Shown: positions 37,001-50,272, numbered from the stretch's first letter. The stretch: DNA of 64,000 bases from Acridotheres tristis (GCA_037013685.1 CM072891.1:19692501-19756500); one strand, 5' to 3'. Numbers and translations are program-made. Notes: a model not told the origin generated them from the letters alone.

Positions 37001-38199
37001 CCTTACCTCCTGCAGTGGGAAAAGTGCAACATGCAGGTGGGCAAACACCGCCTTGCACAGCCAGCGCTAAGGAGGGGGAGTGAACTTTGCTCCTTTATTG
37101 GCTTATTGCATCAGAAACACCTGTCCTTCCTTCACCACCCCACACCGGTGTGGGGCAGAGCAGCCTCAGATCTGATCTCCAGGCATCAGCCTTGCATGTT
37201 CCCTCTTCTCTCCTTGCTGTAGGAATGGAGCATTGTTTGGGGCTGTATGAGTTTTCCTCCCTTGATCTGAAGCAGTGTCATTCCCATGGAGCTCATCTTA
37301 CCCTGGACAGCTGAGAGGCCTCCAGAGGCAGAGATGTGAACCTGTTTGCCGAGTTGAGGCATTTCCAGTGGGTGGCAGAGAAGCAGAGCAGGTGATGGCT
37401 GCCCTGACACAGAGGGGGCGTGACATTTTTCAGCAAGCTGCAGACCTGCAGCTCTGATCTGGGTCTTCAGCAAGAGCAGGAGATACACCCCATGCAGTGT
37501 ATCTCCAGGACATGTGGCAGGCTGATGGCCTTGGCTTCAAAATGGCTCTATTTGTAAAGCTCTGAATGCGGCACTGGCTCTTTAAGTCAAAAACATCCAC
37601 ACACTCCTTCCCTGAGACAAAACGTCTTTGTCCCTGTGCATGAAACATATTATGATTCAAATTCCTGCAGAGCCATTAGAACGAGAAAAGTGCATGAGTC
37701 TGACAGCGTGGGCCTGCCTGCAACTCTGAATATGATTATTAATCATCCTAGATATTAATAAAAGCATCTCTTCTTGGTTGGAACATTTGATTTTTTTTTT
37801 ATAAATAAACACTGTGAGTGGTTATAAATATTGATCACTGCCAGTAATAGTAAGACCTTTTACATATAGTCTTGCAACAAGACAATCAATCCTGCTGAGG
37901 ACCAGATTGGAAACAATAAATGTCATTTTGGGTCCTGAACTGTCTGGGAAATATGGCTTTTATTCTGATGTCTGAGAGAGGGGTGAAGCTTTAGGGAAGA
38001 GGGCTGCAAAATCTGTCCTTAGGGGGTCTGCATTTCTAGGGAGGTTGACCAGAGTTCATTTTCTCTCTCCAAGTCACAGAAAAACAGAATTATTAGGTAT
38101 TTCCTCTTTCAGACAACTTATGAGTGGTTGTCAAAACATGAGACTGGTGGTGACCAGCTTTTCGTTTTCCCCCCACTAATTAGGTACTAATGTGCAGTC

Positions 38200-38335
38200 T
38201 CTGCCTTTTGCCTCAGCTTCCATATCTGGAAAATGAAAAAAAAATCTCACTTCCCTCTTCATCAAGTCTTGTGAGAGATGATGTGCAAATGCTCAGAAAC
38301 CTCCAGTGCTTAAGAGTGCTAAAAATTAGGTGGAT
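38200..38335 (+). mobile_element. MIR-type SINE remnant
   Basis: The segment begins 'tgcctcagcttccatatctg', then 'gaaaatg', which aligns to the MIR/CORE-SINE block 'tgcctcagtttcc.catctgtaaaatg'. It continues through 'cttgtgagagatgatg' to 'agagtgctaaaaat', resembling 'ttgtgaggattaaatg' and the 'aagtgct' end block. It is heavily diverged, consistent with an ancient amniote insertion. Confidence 0.6.
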
Positions 38336-40669
38336 TTCTCTGTTCCTCCAAGTGTGGAGTACAAGAATCACGCTAAAATGAATTGAATTCACTTTAAAGA
38401 AGAGAGAGCTTTAGTTTCAGCTGGGAAGCTTGGGAAATGCCACCCATGGGGTCAGGATGCCTGGGTCGATCTGCATGTGTCAGAGAGCTCTGTAAGGGGA
38501 TGAGTGTGGGTTTCCTTTTGTCTCAGTGCTGGCAATTGCATGTCACTGTGGACAGGCTGTCACCAAACTGACGCTCTCATTATGCCTGACCAGTACCAGG
38601 CAACTTGAAGGGCCCTTGGAAAAGGGGAAGCAGAAGACACACACCAGCTCTGTGGTGCTCTTTCTCCTTGCTGATAAGCTCTTCCCTGAGCGTGTCTTAA
38701 TCTACTGCCTGTGTCAGGGTGGAGAAAAGGGCACGGGCTGAGAAGTGGGATATGTATTTTTAAGTTTAGAGAGGGATGTTCACTGTGGGGTTGAGATGTA
38801 GGCTACCCATAAGCAAAAGATGTGGGAAAAAAAAAAGATGTGGAAGCCAGGGCTTGTCCATCCCCACTGGTTTTGCAGGAAGATGGAGACAGTGCCGGAA
38901 ATTGTTTGCATTATTTTCCTAGTGCTGCATCTCTCTCACAGATGGCAAAACTCCCTCTAGGCCTCCTGCTTGAAAAAGCCCAGCAGGCTGAAAAAAGCCT
39001 GCAAGGCTGATTTTTTTTTTTAGAGTTCTGGGTGCTTTTAACCACTCCTTGACATCATTTACAAAGGCAAGGAACAACTTTCTGGCACGTCTTGTCCTTT
39101 GGTATAGCTGCATGTGAAGCAGCTCCCCAAATACCTTTTGGAGCACCTGAGAGCCTGCGGGGCATCTCCTGCACAGCGAGGAGATGGGCAGCTCACCTGG
39201 GCACATGCAGGGCAGAGTGTGCCCCCCACAGCCAAACGCCCAAAAGGGAGCAGATGGATTTGCAAGCCACGGGAGGATGGTCAGACTCAGGATCACACCC
39301 AGGGGTCTGTTTGCTGGGAGCGCTCAGCCTGCTGGAATGAGGTGGGTGAGGACGAGCAGTGTCTGGGTGCAGCCAGCTGCCCTCTGTCCCCGCTCCAGGG
39401 CTCAGAATCCCGCCGGCACCGTCCAGTCCAACGCGGGGTTGGTGCCCTGCAGTACAAACGAGGCCTCCAAATGATGGCTGCATTAAAGTGTTCCCAGCCC
39501 CCAGCGATTACAAAGGGTGCCTGGCAGAACAGGAGTCTGTTTGTCTGCTGCGCTCTGCACAAACAGTCGCTTCTGTAAATACATCTCACATGAGCAATTA
39601 GCCCCGGCAATAAAGAGGTTCCATCTCTGCCGAGCCGCTCGGGAAGCTGTTCTTCACTGGGCACCGGAGAGGGCTCAAGCAGCTGGAGCAATCCCCCAGC
39701 TGCTGCCTTCCCTGGGAAACCACGGCTCTGGGGCTGCAGAGCATCCCCTCCATTCTGCTCCAGCCCTCTTGGCTGGGTCTCGGTGCCTTGGCAGACACCG
39801 GTGATGCTCTCCAAACAGCCCCTGGGTGATAACTGAGCACCCGGCAGCAAGGGGACACACATTGCTCTTCAGCTCCTGTGACACCCTGGGGGCAGGGAAA
39901 AGTTATTTTAAGGGTGCAGGAAATATTATGCTGCGAAATTGAAGCTGGTTCCCACTGTGCTTGGAAAGCACCCAGCCCAGCTCAGCAGCCATTCTTATCA
40001 CTGACTAAATGCACTTGTAATTGTTTCTCCTTTCCCTCCTTCCTCACAGTTTTCTCCTCTTTCATCTTGCACAATTAAACCTGAAAACCAACCCAGGAAA
40101 AGCACTAATCAGTTGTTATTCATGCATATTTGCAATGCCAGGTAGAGGCCTCATCTGGATAGCAGAGCTCTCTGTTCCAAGCTCTGGTCATTGCAAAATC
40201 CACAGAGAATTATTAGTATCAAAGCCCTGGACATCCTGGTCCCACACACAGAGGAGAGATGTCAAATGTGATGAGCATATTGTAGGCAACACGCCTTGAT
40301 GCCTCTTCTTTTTATAGCACACCCTGCGTTAGGAAAAAAAAAGCAAAAAAAAAGAGGGAAGAGACAGGGACAGGTAGAAATGAGACAGTCACCCCCAGGC
40401 ATGGGGCAGCCTGCTGCCTAATGTCTAACTTTCCAAGGAGGGCAAGTCCTGTTGTGGAGGGGAAAGGAGCTTTTGCTAATGCTGCTCTCTCTTTAATTTC
40501 TAGCCTTGCTGCCTGAAAGCAGTTCATCCTCTCTAAATCTTTCCAGAAGTGAACACGTGTCTTTTTCTTGGAGCAGAAATCGAAATGTTCCTGTACTGCT
40601 TTGCTTGTTCCTACACTGGTATCACTGGAGTACAGCTCCAAGAAGATAGCCAGTCTTGCGAGACTTGTT

Positions 40670-40701
40670 AAAACAAACAAACAAACAAACAAACAAACAC
40701 A
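40670..40701. repeat. (AAAC)n microsatellite
   Basis: Seven to eight AAAC units, followed by an A-rich tail. Confidence 0.9.
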
Positions 40702-43700
40702 AAAAACAGAAAAAAGAGTGACACAGATCCTTGTTAATTTATTTGAGAACATCAGTATATTTATATATTGGTACTTGTAACAGGAATAAAGTGTCGTTCC
40801 CCGCCTTTGAGTTGGAGCAAGAAGCCAGTGTGATCCCGGGTGGCAGCCTGCTGTCCTCAGGGCTCCACGACCTAAGAAGACTCAATGGCACCATCTGATG
40901 GTTGAGAGGAAATATTCATATTCGTGAACACTCCTTCATTCAATGCTATTCCCAATCAGTAACAAGGTTTCTAGCTAGGTGCAGGTGGGTTAGTGGTCTT
41001 TCAAGGAGCCTTAGGGAGGGATCCGGGAGTATTGAGAGGTGGGAGTGTTTGGCCTGTATGGGAGGAATGCTACCCTCTTCCTCCTTGTCTCCTGCAGTGC
41101 TGACACAGGGGAAGCAGCAGCACCTCTGGAGGAGGTATGTGAAAAATGGGTGACAGTGACCTTGTAGGGCACAGTCACAAAAATGTAGGATGCTGCTGTG
41201 GCTCCCCAAGATCAGCACAGAGTGCACTGTGCCAGAATGGGTGTGCTAGTAGAAACAACGAAAAAACACTGCCCCAGCAGCCTGGACAAGGGAAAGCTGA
41301 GCTGGAGCTGCTAGGGAGGATTTGGGGTGTGTGTAAGGCTCTGTTGATGTAGGTGGCTCAGACCAATGGGGATTTGTTTGGTAAGTGCCCTCCATTGATT
41401 TTTCTAAGTATAGGAAGTTTTGATTTCTCCAGCAAAGGCTGCAAAGGAAGGACAGGTTTATTCTGTGTCTGCTTTGCAGCATTAGCAATGGAAGGTGACC
41501 TGTCCTCTTTCTCCTCTGACTCTGATGTCTGCAAGGGCAGTAAGTGCATGGAGTCAGCTAAATATTGCCCCCTGCTCACAGTAATCTGCTGCTACATGAA
41601 ATCCAGAGGGATAGGGTGACAGGTAAGAAAGCTTTGTCCAGGGCAACTTCCTCAGATTTGTTGGGATACAATGCTGCCATGAATAAATCAACACTTAAAA
41701 CAGATACCACCATTTGCTTCCTGGGCACCATGATTTGTGTAGGTGAAAGCAGCTGAAATAACTCCCTGGAGTTTATCTTTGTGGGAGTATGGCAGCACAT
41801 CCATTGGTCTTTTCATGGGATCAAGCCTGTGTGTCTCATGTGCAAACTGGGGCCACAAGAGCAGCTTTTAAAGGAAGAGATGAAAAACCCTGTGTTCAGC
41901 ACGCTGGGGATCTGGCAGAGTATGGAGGTTTCCTCAGGGCACCCCTAGGCTACAAGGCTCTGCTGTCCACAAACTCACACAAAAATTACTTACTTCTCTC
42001 TGCTAGTCCTAATCCATCTGCAGGGAAAAACACGGCCACTACCAAATCCCTCCCAGGTCTGTGGGAGCAAGATGTGAGTTTTCCTCCATCTGCAAATGGT
42101 CACTCCTTCCCACACACTGCCTGCCTCAGCCCTCCTGACCAGGGCACTGGGCAGTTGTTGTATGCCTGTTGCTTAATCTGGCTGTTGTCAAAGGGAAGTT
42201 TTCTTCCTGGGTGGAGCTGATGGATGCAAGGGAAGGCTTGATCTCGATCTGCTTCTGGCAGCCAGCACCAGTGCTAATGCTTTCAATGGCTCATTAGTCA
42301 TTTATGGAGTGCACCCAGGCACCTGAAAGTCTTGCTGGGGATGTGGGGAGAGTGAGGCAACACATTTATAAGGGGCTGGGCAGCAAGTTGTTTGCGTCAT
42401 ACCTAAGAAATCAGCCCAGAGCAGATATGTGGTTTCTGGATGTAGCTCCACCAGGTTTTTTTGATGCCCCAGCTGCCCAGCATGGTTCCTCACCGTACCA
42501 GCTGGTTGCTTGGGCAAGGTGAACTTGAAGGGATGGGAGAAGCAGCCCAAGGGGAGTAGGACTGTCCTTCAGGAGTAGCAGGATGCCACTGAGCTGATCA
42601 TTACCATAAGGAAATGTTCCCCAGCAGACTAACACACCTATCTGCTTGTGCCATCAGTGTGAGTCTGCACAGAGATGCAGTCACCTGTTAACCAGCTGGT
42701 ACCAGTCATCCTGAAACATGGAGGGGGTGGAGGAGACACTTCCATGCACACAGCCCCCTCAGGAAGTCCATGCCATGGATGAGCAGAGACCACATAGGTT
42801 GCATTCCCATGAAAGGCACCAAGCTTTCCCTCCCTTGACCTGCAACTGTAACCTAGGGGAAAAAGTCATCCCCTTCCTCCACTGAGGAAGATGGAGATGA
42901 TTAGTAAAGCACACAGTCAGCCAAAGCAAACAGGCAGTTCTGGCCAAGCTAAATGCTTGGCCCTCTCACTGCAGTCCCTGTTACTTTTCCCTTAACTCTC
43001 AGCTTCAAGGTCCCTCAGAAAAGCATTCCTGGAGGTTGCAGAGAAGGAACAAGGAGAGGACAGGCAAAGAGGTTTCCTGAAACCCAAGGCCTGAGGGGGA
43101 CATGTGAGAGGCATGGATCAATAGCTGCACTTCCGAGAGCCTCCAGGCTCCCTGGATCAGCGATAATAGCGGGCTGAGCTCATTGCTAATGGCTTTGGTG
43201 GGAGAGAGAGCCAAGGGCAGCCTGTCTGCTTTGGAGAAAGCCTTGATGCTGTCTCTGTGCCTCTGTCAGCAACACTGCCTGGTGCAGGAGGATCCTTTTT
43301 CATTACTCCTCTTGCATGGACCGTGTTTTTTGGTGAGGAGGGGTGTCAAGGCTTGGTCTTTGACTGGGTGTTATCAAATGAAGAGTAGAACTGGCAAAAC
43401 TGCAGAGATTGTCTGAACTAGATGACTTCCTGCTGTGATCTGAGTTAACTTGCTGGTTGTATTCCCTTTAATCCACCCTGATATAAAAATACCCCAAGGA
43501 AAGATGATTGCCCCGCATAGGGAGGTTATTCCTTTTCCTAAGAGATCTCTGTACTCCCACTGATGCTCTCTTTGAAGGAGTACAAGGTACACTCTTGTGG
43601 AACTGGGGTGAAACCAATTACCATCAGGAGTGCATGCCCAGGGCCTGGTGTAGAAGGTACCTAAGCTTCATCATTCCTGTTTACTGCCTTCTCCTGCTTT

Positions 43701-45164
43701 GCCTGGCAGGGTTTACCTCCCCTGTGACAGCCTTGCACCCGGTGCTGCAGCATGGAGAACTAGGGTAATGTGGTTATAGGATTTTCAGAAGAATACCGAA
43801 TTTCCCTTTTTTTTCTTTCTTTAGGTTTCCACAGCTAAACAAACTCCTCAGGGATGAAAGCACTTCAGGGGCCCTGAGTGACCCAGAGGACTCATTATGG
43901 GGCCAAGGGGGAAGAGGTGAGGGCAGAAAGTTCAGCCATCCGAATGCCATCCCACTGTGCAGTCTCAGTGACATTACAGCCTCAGCTACAGCCCTCACGG
44001 GGACCACTTATCCAACCAGTGCCTTCACCCTGATGGAAATTGCACTTCTTCCATCTCCAGCTTCTCCATACCCTATGTGCCCTGCTCTCAGCATGGTGCC
44101 CAGGGCTGAACCCACAGCTGTCTGCAGCAGGAGCAAGCACCACAAAGCCCTGAGCACCTGGCTGTTTTCTCAGGGGCTGCACAACAAAAATATCCTGGTC
44201 ATCCGTGCCAGTCTGTCCCAGAGGTTTGTAGCAAGTGAGAGGCAAGCATGCCAGGTGCCTGTGGGGAGCATCTTCTGCACATCCTGGCTGCTGCTCCCTA
44301 ATGGATGGTCTGGTCAGCAATTAATGGGGAAAGCAGAGCAGAGAGAGGCAGCCCTGGCAGCAAAGTACAGCATGATGTACTTTTGCTTGGCACCAGCAAG
44401 GTCTGAGGAATGTCTCTGGTGGGGGAAGGTTAATGCTGCCTGGCTGGAGACAAGGCAGTCTGGCCCTTGCTCGGGCACCACCAAGTCTGCTGGGCAGTGG
44501 CTGTGTGGGGGTTCCCAAACGCAGAAGTTTCGTCACAGCACTCTGCTCAGGGGATGCCAGGGCAAAGCCAAAGCCAAGCCTTGAAGACAGGCTGAAGGCA
44601 GCAGCATTCCTGCCTGTCCCAGAATGATGTGCTGAGCCAGAGGGGATTGCTGCTGAGCATTTCCCAGCTCCTGAGGTTGGAGGGGACTGCACACGTGTGT
44701 CACCGATGGCACGTGGAATCTGTAAGGCAGTGGTCACTTGTCACTGACCTCTCTAATGAAGAAGACAAGCTGGATGTCAGTAAAGAAAGAAGTTTTGAGG
44801 TGCAAGCAGGGTCTCCTAGAAGTGGACATCTTTTACAGCCATCTGTCCACAGTCCAACAGCTGGCGTGTTGAGTTATCAGTGCTGCAACCCAAACCTGGT
44901 CCTCAGTGGGTTCAGAGATGTAAAAGACTTGAACCACATGGTTCAAGTGAATGGAGCAGGACACACGTGGCTCTTAGGAACACATTAGGAACCCTTCCCT
45001 TCTCCTGTACCATATGTAGCCTGGAGATGAGATGGGAGCTGGATACTGCAAACATTAGAGTTGAGATGTTCTTCCCAGCCGTGCTGATGAAGGACAGGTT
45101 GCTTGCAGAGGCACTGAACCTCCATAGCCTTGCTCTTTATGCTCTTAGTTTGCACCTATAGGGT

Positions 45165-45280
45165 GCAAGGGATTTCAAAGCTGAAGTACAGAGAGCTAAA
45201 CCTAGCATTTAATTTTCCAGATAGTACCTGCCCTTCCTCAAGTCACACAGCCTGGTGGGGACAGAGCCAGGCTGGGGGCT
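45165..45280 (-). mobile_element. MIR-type SINE remnant with an extra internal segment
   Basis: On the plus strand 'gctgaagtacagagagctaa' and, after an interruption, 'cctcaagtcacacagcctgg' plus 'ggacagagccaggct' align to the reverse complement of MIR ('aactgaggcacagagaggttaa', 'caaggtcacacagctagt', 'ggcagagccggg'). Between the two halves lie about 27 bases absent from the MIR consensus as I recall it. That interruption is near-identical to sequence at 16.49 kb. The element is ancient and diverged. Confidence 0.6.
45192..45229. repeat. Short repeat, second copy at 16484-16521
   Basis: 'gagctaaacctagcatttaa' followed by 'ttttcca', one variable base, 'atagtac', one variable base and 'tgc' occurs here and near 16484, in the same orientation, with two mismatches over about 38 bases. 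The flanks do not match. I do not recognise the family. Confidence 0.8.
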
Positions 45281-48200
45281 CCTGGCACATGGTGAGCTGT
45301 GGTCTTGCAGACATCTTCACTCTCCAGATTTCTGTCCTGCATCGGTCCAACAGGATGTGTGAGCAGCTGCTTGCCTTTGTCCCTCTTTTCTCTCCTCCTC
45401 CTCTTTGTACCAACAAAGCACCAACAAAGCAGCAGTGCTTCAGCACACTGCAGAATGGGGTTTGTCCGGCACCGAGTGTCAGCCCCAGCTCTCCTGAAGG
45501 ATGTGAAACGAGGGTAAGCATCTTTCCCTGGTGCTGCACAGTCAGAACTGCGATGGTGTGAAGGCTCCCAGCAGAGGCCAGCAGAGGCTGCTCGCTCGCC
45601 TCGCTGCAGGGCCAGCGCACGGCTGTGCCATGGCACAGCTCAGGGTCTCTCCTCCCCTCCTGAGCACAGCTCAGCTGCCAGGGAAAGGTGGCCCCCAAAG
45701 CTTGCTTTGAGCTTGCCCCCGTTGCCTCCTCTGACTTTGCTGTGACCTCAGCTCAAGGTTAGAAGTGGCCATTCAGCAGCCCTTGGCAGTGTGATGGATG
45801 CTGTGTGGTACCAGTGAGGTCTGTAAGAAAGGACCAAACTGGGCAGGTTGGCCCTGCTCTCCTACAACACCATGCCCCCAGATGGCCCCAGGGGTTGTTA
45901 TTGAGGGCAGGTCACTGGGATGGAGGGAACACACAAATACACAAATATGTGTTTGCCAGGACATGCAGGACGCATTTCCAGCCCATGGTGGATGGATGTT
46001 CAGGCTCCTGCTTCCTTCTGTCCTGCACCCCTGGCTGCTGCCAGCCTTGACTGAGCTGCAGACACATCTCCTCTGAGGCACAAGCTCCCAGCTCTCCTGT
46101 GCTGGGCTTTGGGGAGAGGCACTGGGAACCCATTCATCCCGGATGGATGGAAAGGCTCCCTTGGGGTTAGCAGTGCAGGATCAGAACCTCAGCATGTGTT
46201 ATGTGGAGACCCAGGACGTGGTGGTGAGAAGTGCCACAGCCACAGCCCAAATCCAGACCATCTGCCCACTTCTATGCAAGGTGGATCTACTGACACCCAA
46301 CATGCATCTCTGCAAGACACAAACCAGACCTGGCTTGGGATACTCAGGTGTGCCTTGCATGGAGGTTGTGCTTGTTCCCCTGAGAGCCCTCGAGGTTCAT
46401 GAGGCACTCTAGAGCAGAGTGCTGGGTTCCCTGGTGACAGCAGGGTTGAAGAGTGATGCCACGAAGCAGCAGGATTGGAAAAACTGGAAGAAAAACCTGA
46501 AGATCGGCAAAAGAGGGAAACTATGGGGCTGAAGCAGCAGAAAGAGAACAAAATGCCATTCCTACAAACCTCCTCCAGTTCTTCTGCCAATGCCACGCTT
46601 TCCTTATTCCAAGCAACCATCCCTGCCGTGGCAGGGCGGGTGCAGGAGCTGTGTCCTCCCCCAGCAGTGCCTTCACAGCAGTGCCTTGCAGACACAGATG
46701 TGCACTGGTCAGGATGCAGCTCTGTTCCCAGCATGACTGGCTGTGACTCAGAGAATGCCTCAGGGGAGCAAACCAGATGAGGAAGATGCTGCCTTTTTGT
46801 TGTTTGGAAATGAAGCCACTTTTTTAAAAAAATTGAGGCCTTTTTTTAATTTGCCGAGGTGCTTTGCCCACTGGGCAGTGACACACTCTGTGGAGAAGAA
46901 GGAGGATTGCAATTTGTGTGGGCTGCGGGCAAGATGGGAGCAGCTGGGTCATGCCATGGGCTTCTAGGGCCCAGCTGGATTTGGGCACAGTCAGATCCAC
47001 ACTGGTATTCAACACAGATGGTTTCTGCAGGAGAGGATTTTTGTTTTCGTTGTTACCCTGGTGCCATGAAATGCAATTTTGGGAGACATTATCATTTGCC
47101 CTGCTCCTGCCGACACAGCTCCTTCCTGGCAAGGCAGTGAGAAGGAGCAATGCTGAGGGGCTGCCAGTGTGATCTATAGGGATTGCAGCATTTTGGGTCA
47201 GGGCACACATATTTAGAGGTAAATCTACAGCAGGAACACTACCTCTCCTTGTGCATGGCAGCTTTATTAAATAGAAATAAATAAAGGATCTTTAAAGGAG
47301 AGGCAAACGAGAGACACAAACCCCATCCTTGGGGCAATACAGACAGATGAGTAATGGGGCCCTTTGAGTAAGTGCCTGCCTGGCCAGCTCTGAGTCACTG
47401 AGCAAACAGCACCAGCCTGGAGCCAGAGGCAGGGCTATTCTTAGCCCTCGCTTGTCAGGAGATGCTGCCGAGGGAGAAGAGGCAGGTTAAGGGGTGTCAG
47501 AGGGGGAAAACATTTGATTTCCAACTAGAAAGCCCCCAAAAGCCAGCCTGAGGCTCAGTTGTAGTAACCCAGACTGGAGGTGACAAGTGTGAGGATGAGG
47601 AGGGTGACCACTGCCATGCCAGGGAGCTCAGGACAAATTTCTCAGGGAGTTGAAGGGAGGAAAAAGGACACCTGGAGGGACAAGTGTTCATCTGCTGTGT
47701 GCATTGCCCAGAGGGAACTGGACACTCCTCTGCCTGGGGAACATCTGGTAGCACAGAGTAAGCACCACCCTCACCTGCCCCCTAGCAGCATCTCTCTTTC
47801 CCACCTGTCTGGCAGGGTCCCATTTTGAGGTTCCAAAAAACCACCTCTGCTGAGGCATCCTGATGTCCCTGCTGCAGATGGGATTGCATCAGCAGGGAAG
47901 GGAGGTGGCAGAGGGGTGCTGCAAAGACCTGGACTCAGTTGCACTTGGGCTCCCTCTAAATAAAGAATCTCTAGTCATACTGGCTCGAGCTGCTGGCTCA
48001 GCCCAGAAGCCTGGAAAACTAAATGACATCATCTGGGTACTGCCGACAGACAATATTTCCACTCAGACACTGAGTGCCTGGGTTTCAGCTGAGGAGTGTG
48101 GCCAGGGAGCATTGATGGCTTTATGGAACTCCTTAATGCCTTTTCTCTCTGCAAAAGACCCAGGCAAGCAGTCACCCTAATTTTGGTCTCCACTTTCACC

Positions 48201-48884
48201 TGGGGCATCCTAATCCAGACCCCAGGAGGAACCCCAGCAGCATCCCAGCCCTCTAAGCCAGCCTCGCTCCAATGCCACATGGCTGGGACAAACCCATGGA
48301 CCATCCCATCAGCTCCTTTCCCCTCTGGGGTGCTCTGGCCACAGCTGTGCAGGCTGCTTACCCAGTGCCTGAGGGCTGGTGGGATCTACCACACTTGGCA
48401 GCGGGTCTGTAATTCCAGAAGGGGGGGCGTGTGTGGGAATTTTGTGCCTTGCTGCAGTAGTGCTCCAAAGCAATATGCTCATGAGCCTTGTCAGCAGCTA
48501 CTGCCATGGAGAGCAGGGTGTCTTTCTAACCACCTTGTGAAGTGACATTGTGGACAGGAAAGTAAGCAGCAACACAAAGCCTCTGCATCCTGTGGGCATC
48601 CTGCAGGTGAGGACCAGAATTACCCTGTCAGTTGTGGAATTATAGTCTGGTGTGTAGGAGAAGGACTGGGGGCAAGGCTTTTCCCCCCATCCCTCCCCCC
48701 CCCCTCAACAGAGGCTCCAACTCTGCCTTCCTGGGTGGCCTTTGGCAAATAACCTGCCATCTTGGCTCCAGGTTTCCTCTTTCTACAAGCTGGGATGAGT
48801 GGTATTCTCCTCTGATTTCCAGAGGACTCTGGACTAGGTAGAGACCCTCTGCAGGGGTACATGGAAAAGGAAAAATTAAGCCAA

Positions 48885-48975
48885 ATAACAATAATTACTT
48901 TTCTCCTTCCCATGGGTGTTGTAAGGATTAGCTCATGTTTAGCAAAACCCTCTGTAAGTGCTAAATGTTATTAAT
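48885..48975 (+). mobile_element. MIR-type SINE 3' remnant
   Basis: 'gggtgttgtaaggattagct' then 'catgtt' and, further on, 'ctgtaagtgctaaatgttat' then 'taatg' match the MIR 3' half ('gggttgttgtgaggattaaa', 'agtaagtgctcaataaatgtt'). Upstream 'aataacaataattac' fits the 'gataataatagtac' block. Diverged and 5'-incomplete. Confidence 0.65.
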
Positions 48976-49963
48976 GTTCTTGGATTGCTCCAGAAGTGAA
49001 TGTGGCTTTCCAGGGAGTGACGGGGTTTTTCCCTTGGCTGGCACAGAGCTGCAGTGAATTCCTCACAGCCCAAGGAAAGCAGCTATTCCTGTTAGGCTCA
49101 GGACGTAGAAGAGTGTCTGCAGCACAAAGCAGTGCTCACCTTGTTTTTCATCAGTCTTTGGGAGATGAAGCCCAAGATCCCTTCTTGCATCTATGCACAA
49201 CCAACAGTACACTGGAGGAACACGCATCCCATGGAGCCTCTCCAAGTGTGGTGCCCTAGTAGGGGTTCATTTCACCAGTGGGGCAAATGGCATCTCCCAG
49301 GCTGCTCCCAGACACACCATGAAGCAGGAGAGACCTGGGAGGGGATATGGTTGCAGCACTGCCTGAAGAGACCACCCAGCAGCTGAGGCCAGAGGTCAGA
49401 GCCATAGCACAGCTCATGAGTGTCCTGGCTCAAGTAAGGGTGTGAGGGCGGGGGTCAATTCATGCCCCTGGCTGTCCTAAGTGTCCTAACACACAGCACC
49501 TCTGTGCACCAGGAGTATTTATGCTCCTGCTAGGTGTGAAAAAGCAGTGCACACCACCTAATGCTGGAAAGCCTGGGGGAGATGATAGATTCTCTTTTCC
49601 AGGCCCTAGTGCTGGAAAAAGACACCAAGTCCTCACAGGAGAGGAAACTGGCTTGTGACTGGTTCAGTCCCTACCCGACCGCTCCAGCAAATGTCCCTCC
49701 TGGGGACCCCCAGCTCTCTGGGCAGGGGTACAGGGTCCCAAAGCCTCTCCAGCTGCCAGACCCTGTCACCCTGGCTCTCCAGCCCTGTGAGGCTGGGGCT
49801 GACTTTTTATGACCCCTTCTCCCCATGCTGACTCAGCCATGCCCCCGTGGTGGGTGGCCACAGCCCCGGGTGGGACGGCTCGAAGGTAAAGGCAGTATGG
49901 ACTGGCAAGCTTTCAAAGAGGCCACAAGCTAAATAAATAGCCAGCAGCCTATTTCAGTGGCTG

Positions 49964-49995
49964 CTATATTTAGCTCAAGGAACATTTATTTATAG
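49964..49995. promoter_or_regulatory. Pair of perfect MEF2 sites
   Basis: CTATATTTAG (49964-49973) and, on the opposite strand, CTATAAATAA (plus-strand TTATTTATAG, 49986-49995) both satisfy the MEF2 consensus YTAWWWWTAR. They start 22 bases apart, about two helical turns. A further AT-rich 'ctaaataaatag' lies just upstream at 49929 but does not fit the consensus. This could be a muscle or neuronal enhancer in the spacer downstream of DUSP8; function is inferred. Confidence 0.45.
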
Positions 49996-50228
49996 GCTTG
50001 GCAGCCATTCTGAGTCAATAAAAGCCAGAGAGCTGGAAAAAGGACGTTCCTGGGTTTCTCGTTGCAGTAATGGTTTCTGCCGTGCAAACCGCGAGGAACA
50101 AGAGGAGAGGCAGCCTCAGCACCAGGGCAGGAGGAGGAGGAAGCTGTGCTAGCTGCACACCCATGGGTGCCCCTGCCAGGGGACAGAGCCTCCACACGCT
50201 TGTACTCCCAGCCCCAGCTAAGAGCAGC

Positions 50229-50272
50229 TCCACCTGGGTTCCCTCCCACCTGGGTTCTATCCCACCTGGGTG
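50229..50272. repeat. Three 16-bp tandem units, each with a CACCTG E-box
   Basis: 'cacctgggtt' recurs at 50231 and 50247, with a 'cacctgggtg' variant at 50263. CACCTG is the E2-box bound by ZEB and SNAI repressors and some bHLH factors. The exact 16-base spacing reflects tandem duplication. Confidence 0.8.

Noticed and set aside
39293..39862. 189-codon minus-strand frame, and the 181- to 183-codon frames near 44.0 and 46.2 kb
   Set aside because: No conserved domain, overlapping frames of similar size on the other strand, and no splice or promoter context. This is consistent with chance in GC-richer spacer DNA.
43400..43460. 'gaactagatgacttcctgct' resembling the CR1 3' block
   Set aside because: The similarity is too short, and the upstream and terminal CR1 blocks are not recognisable.
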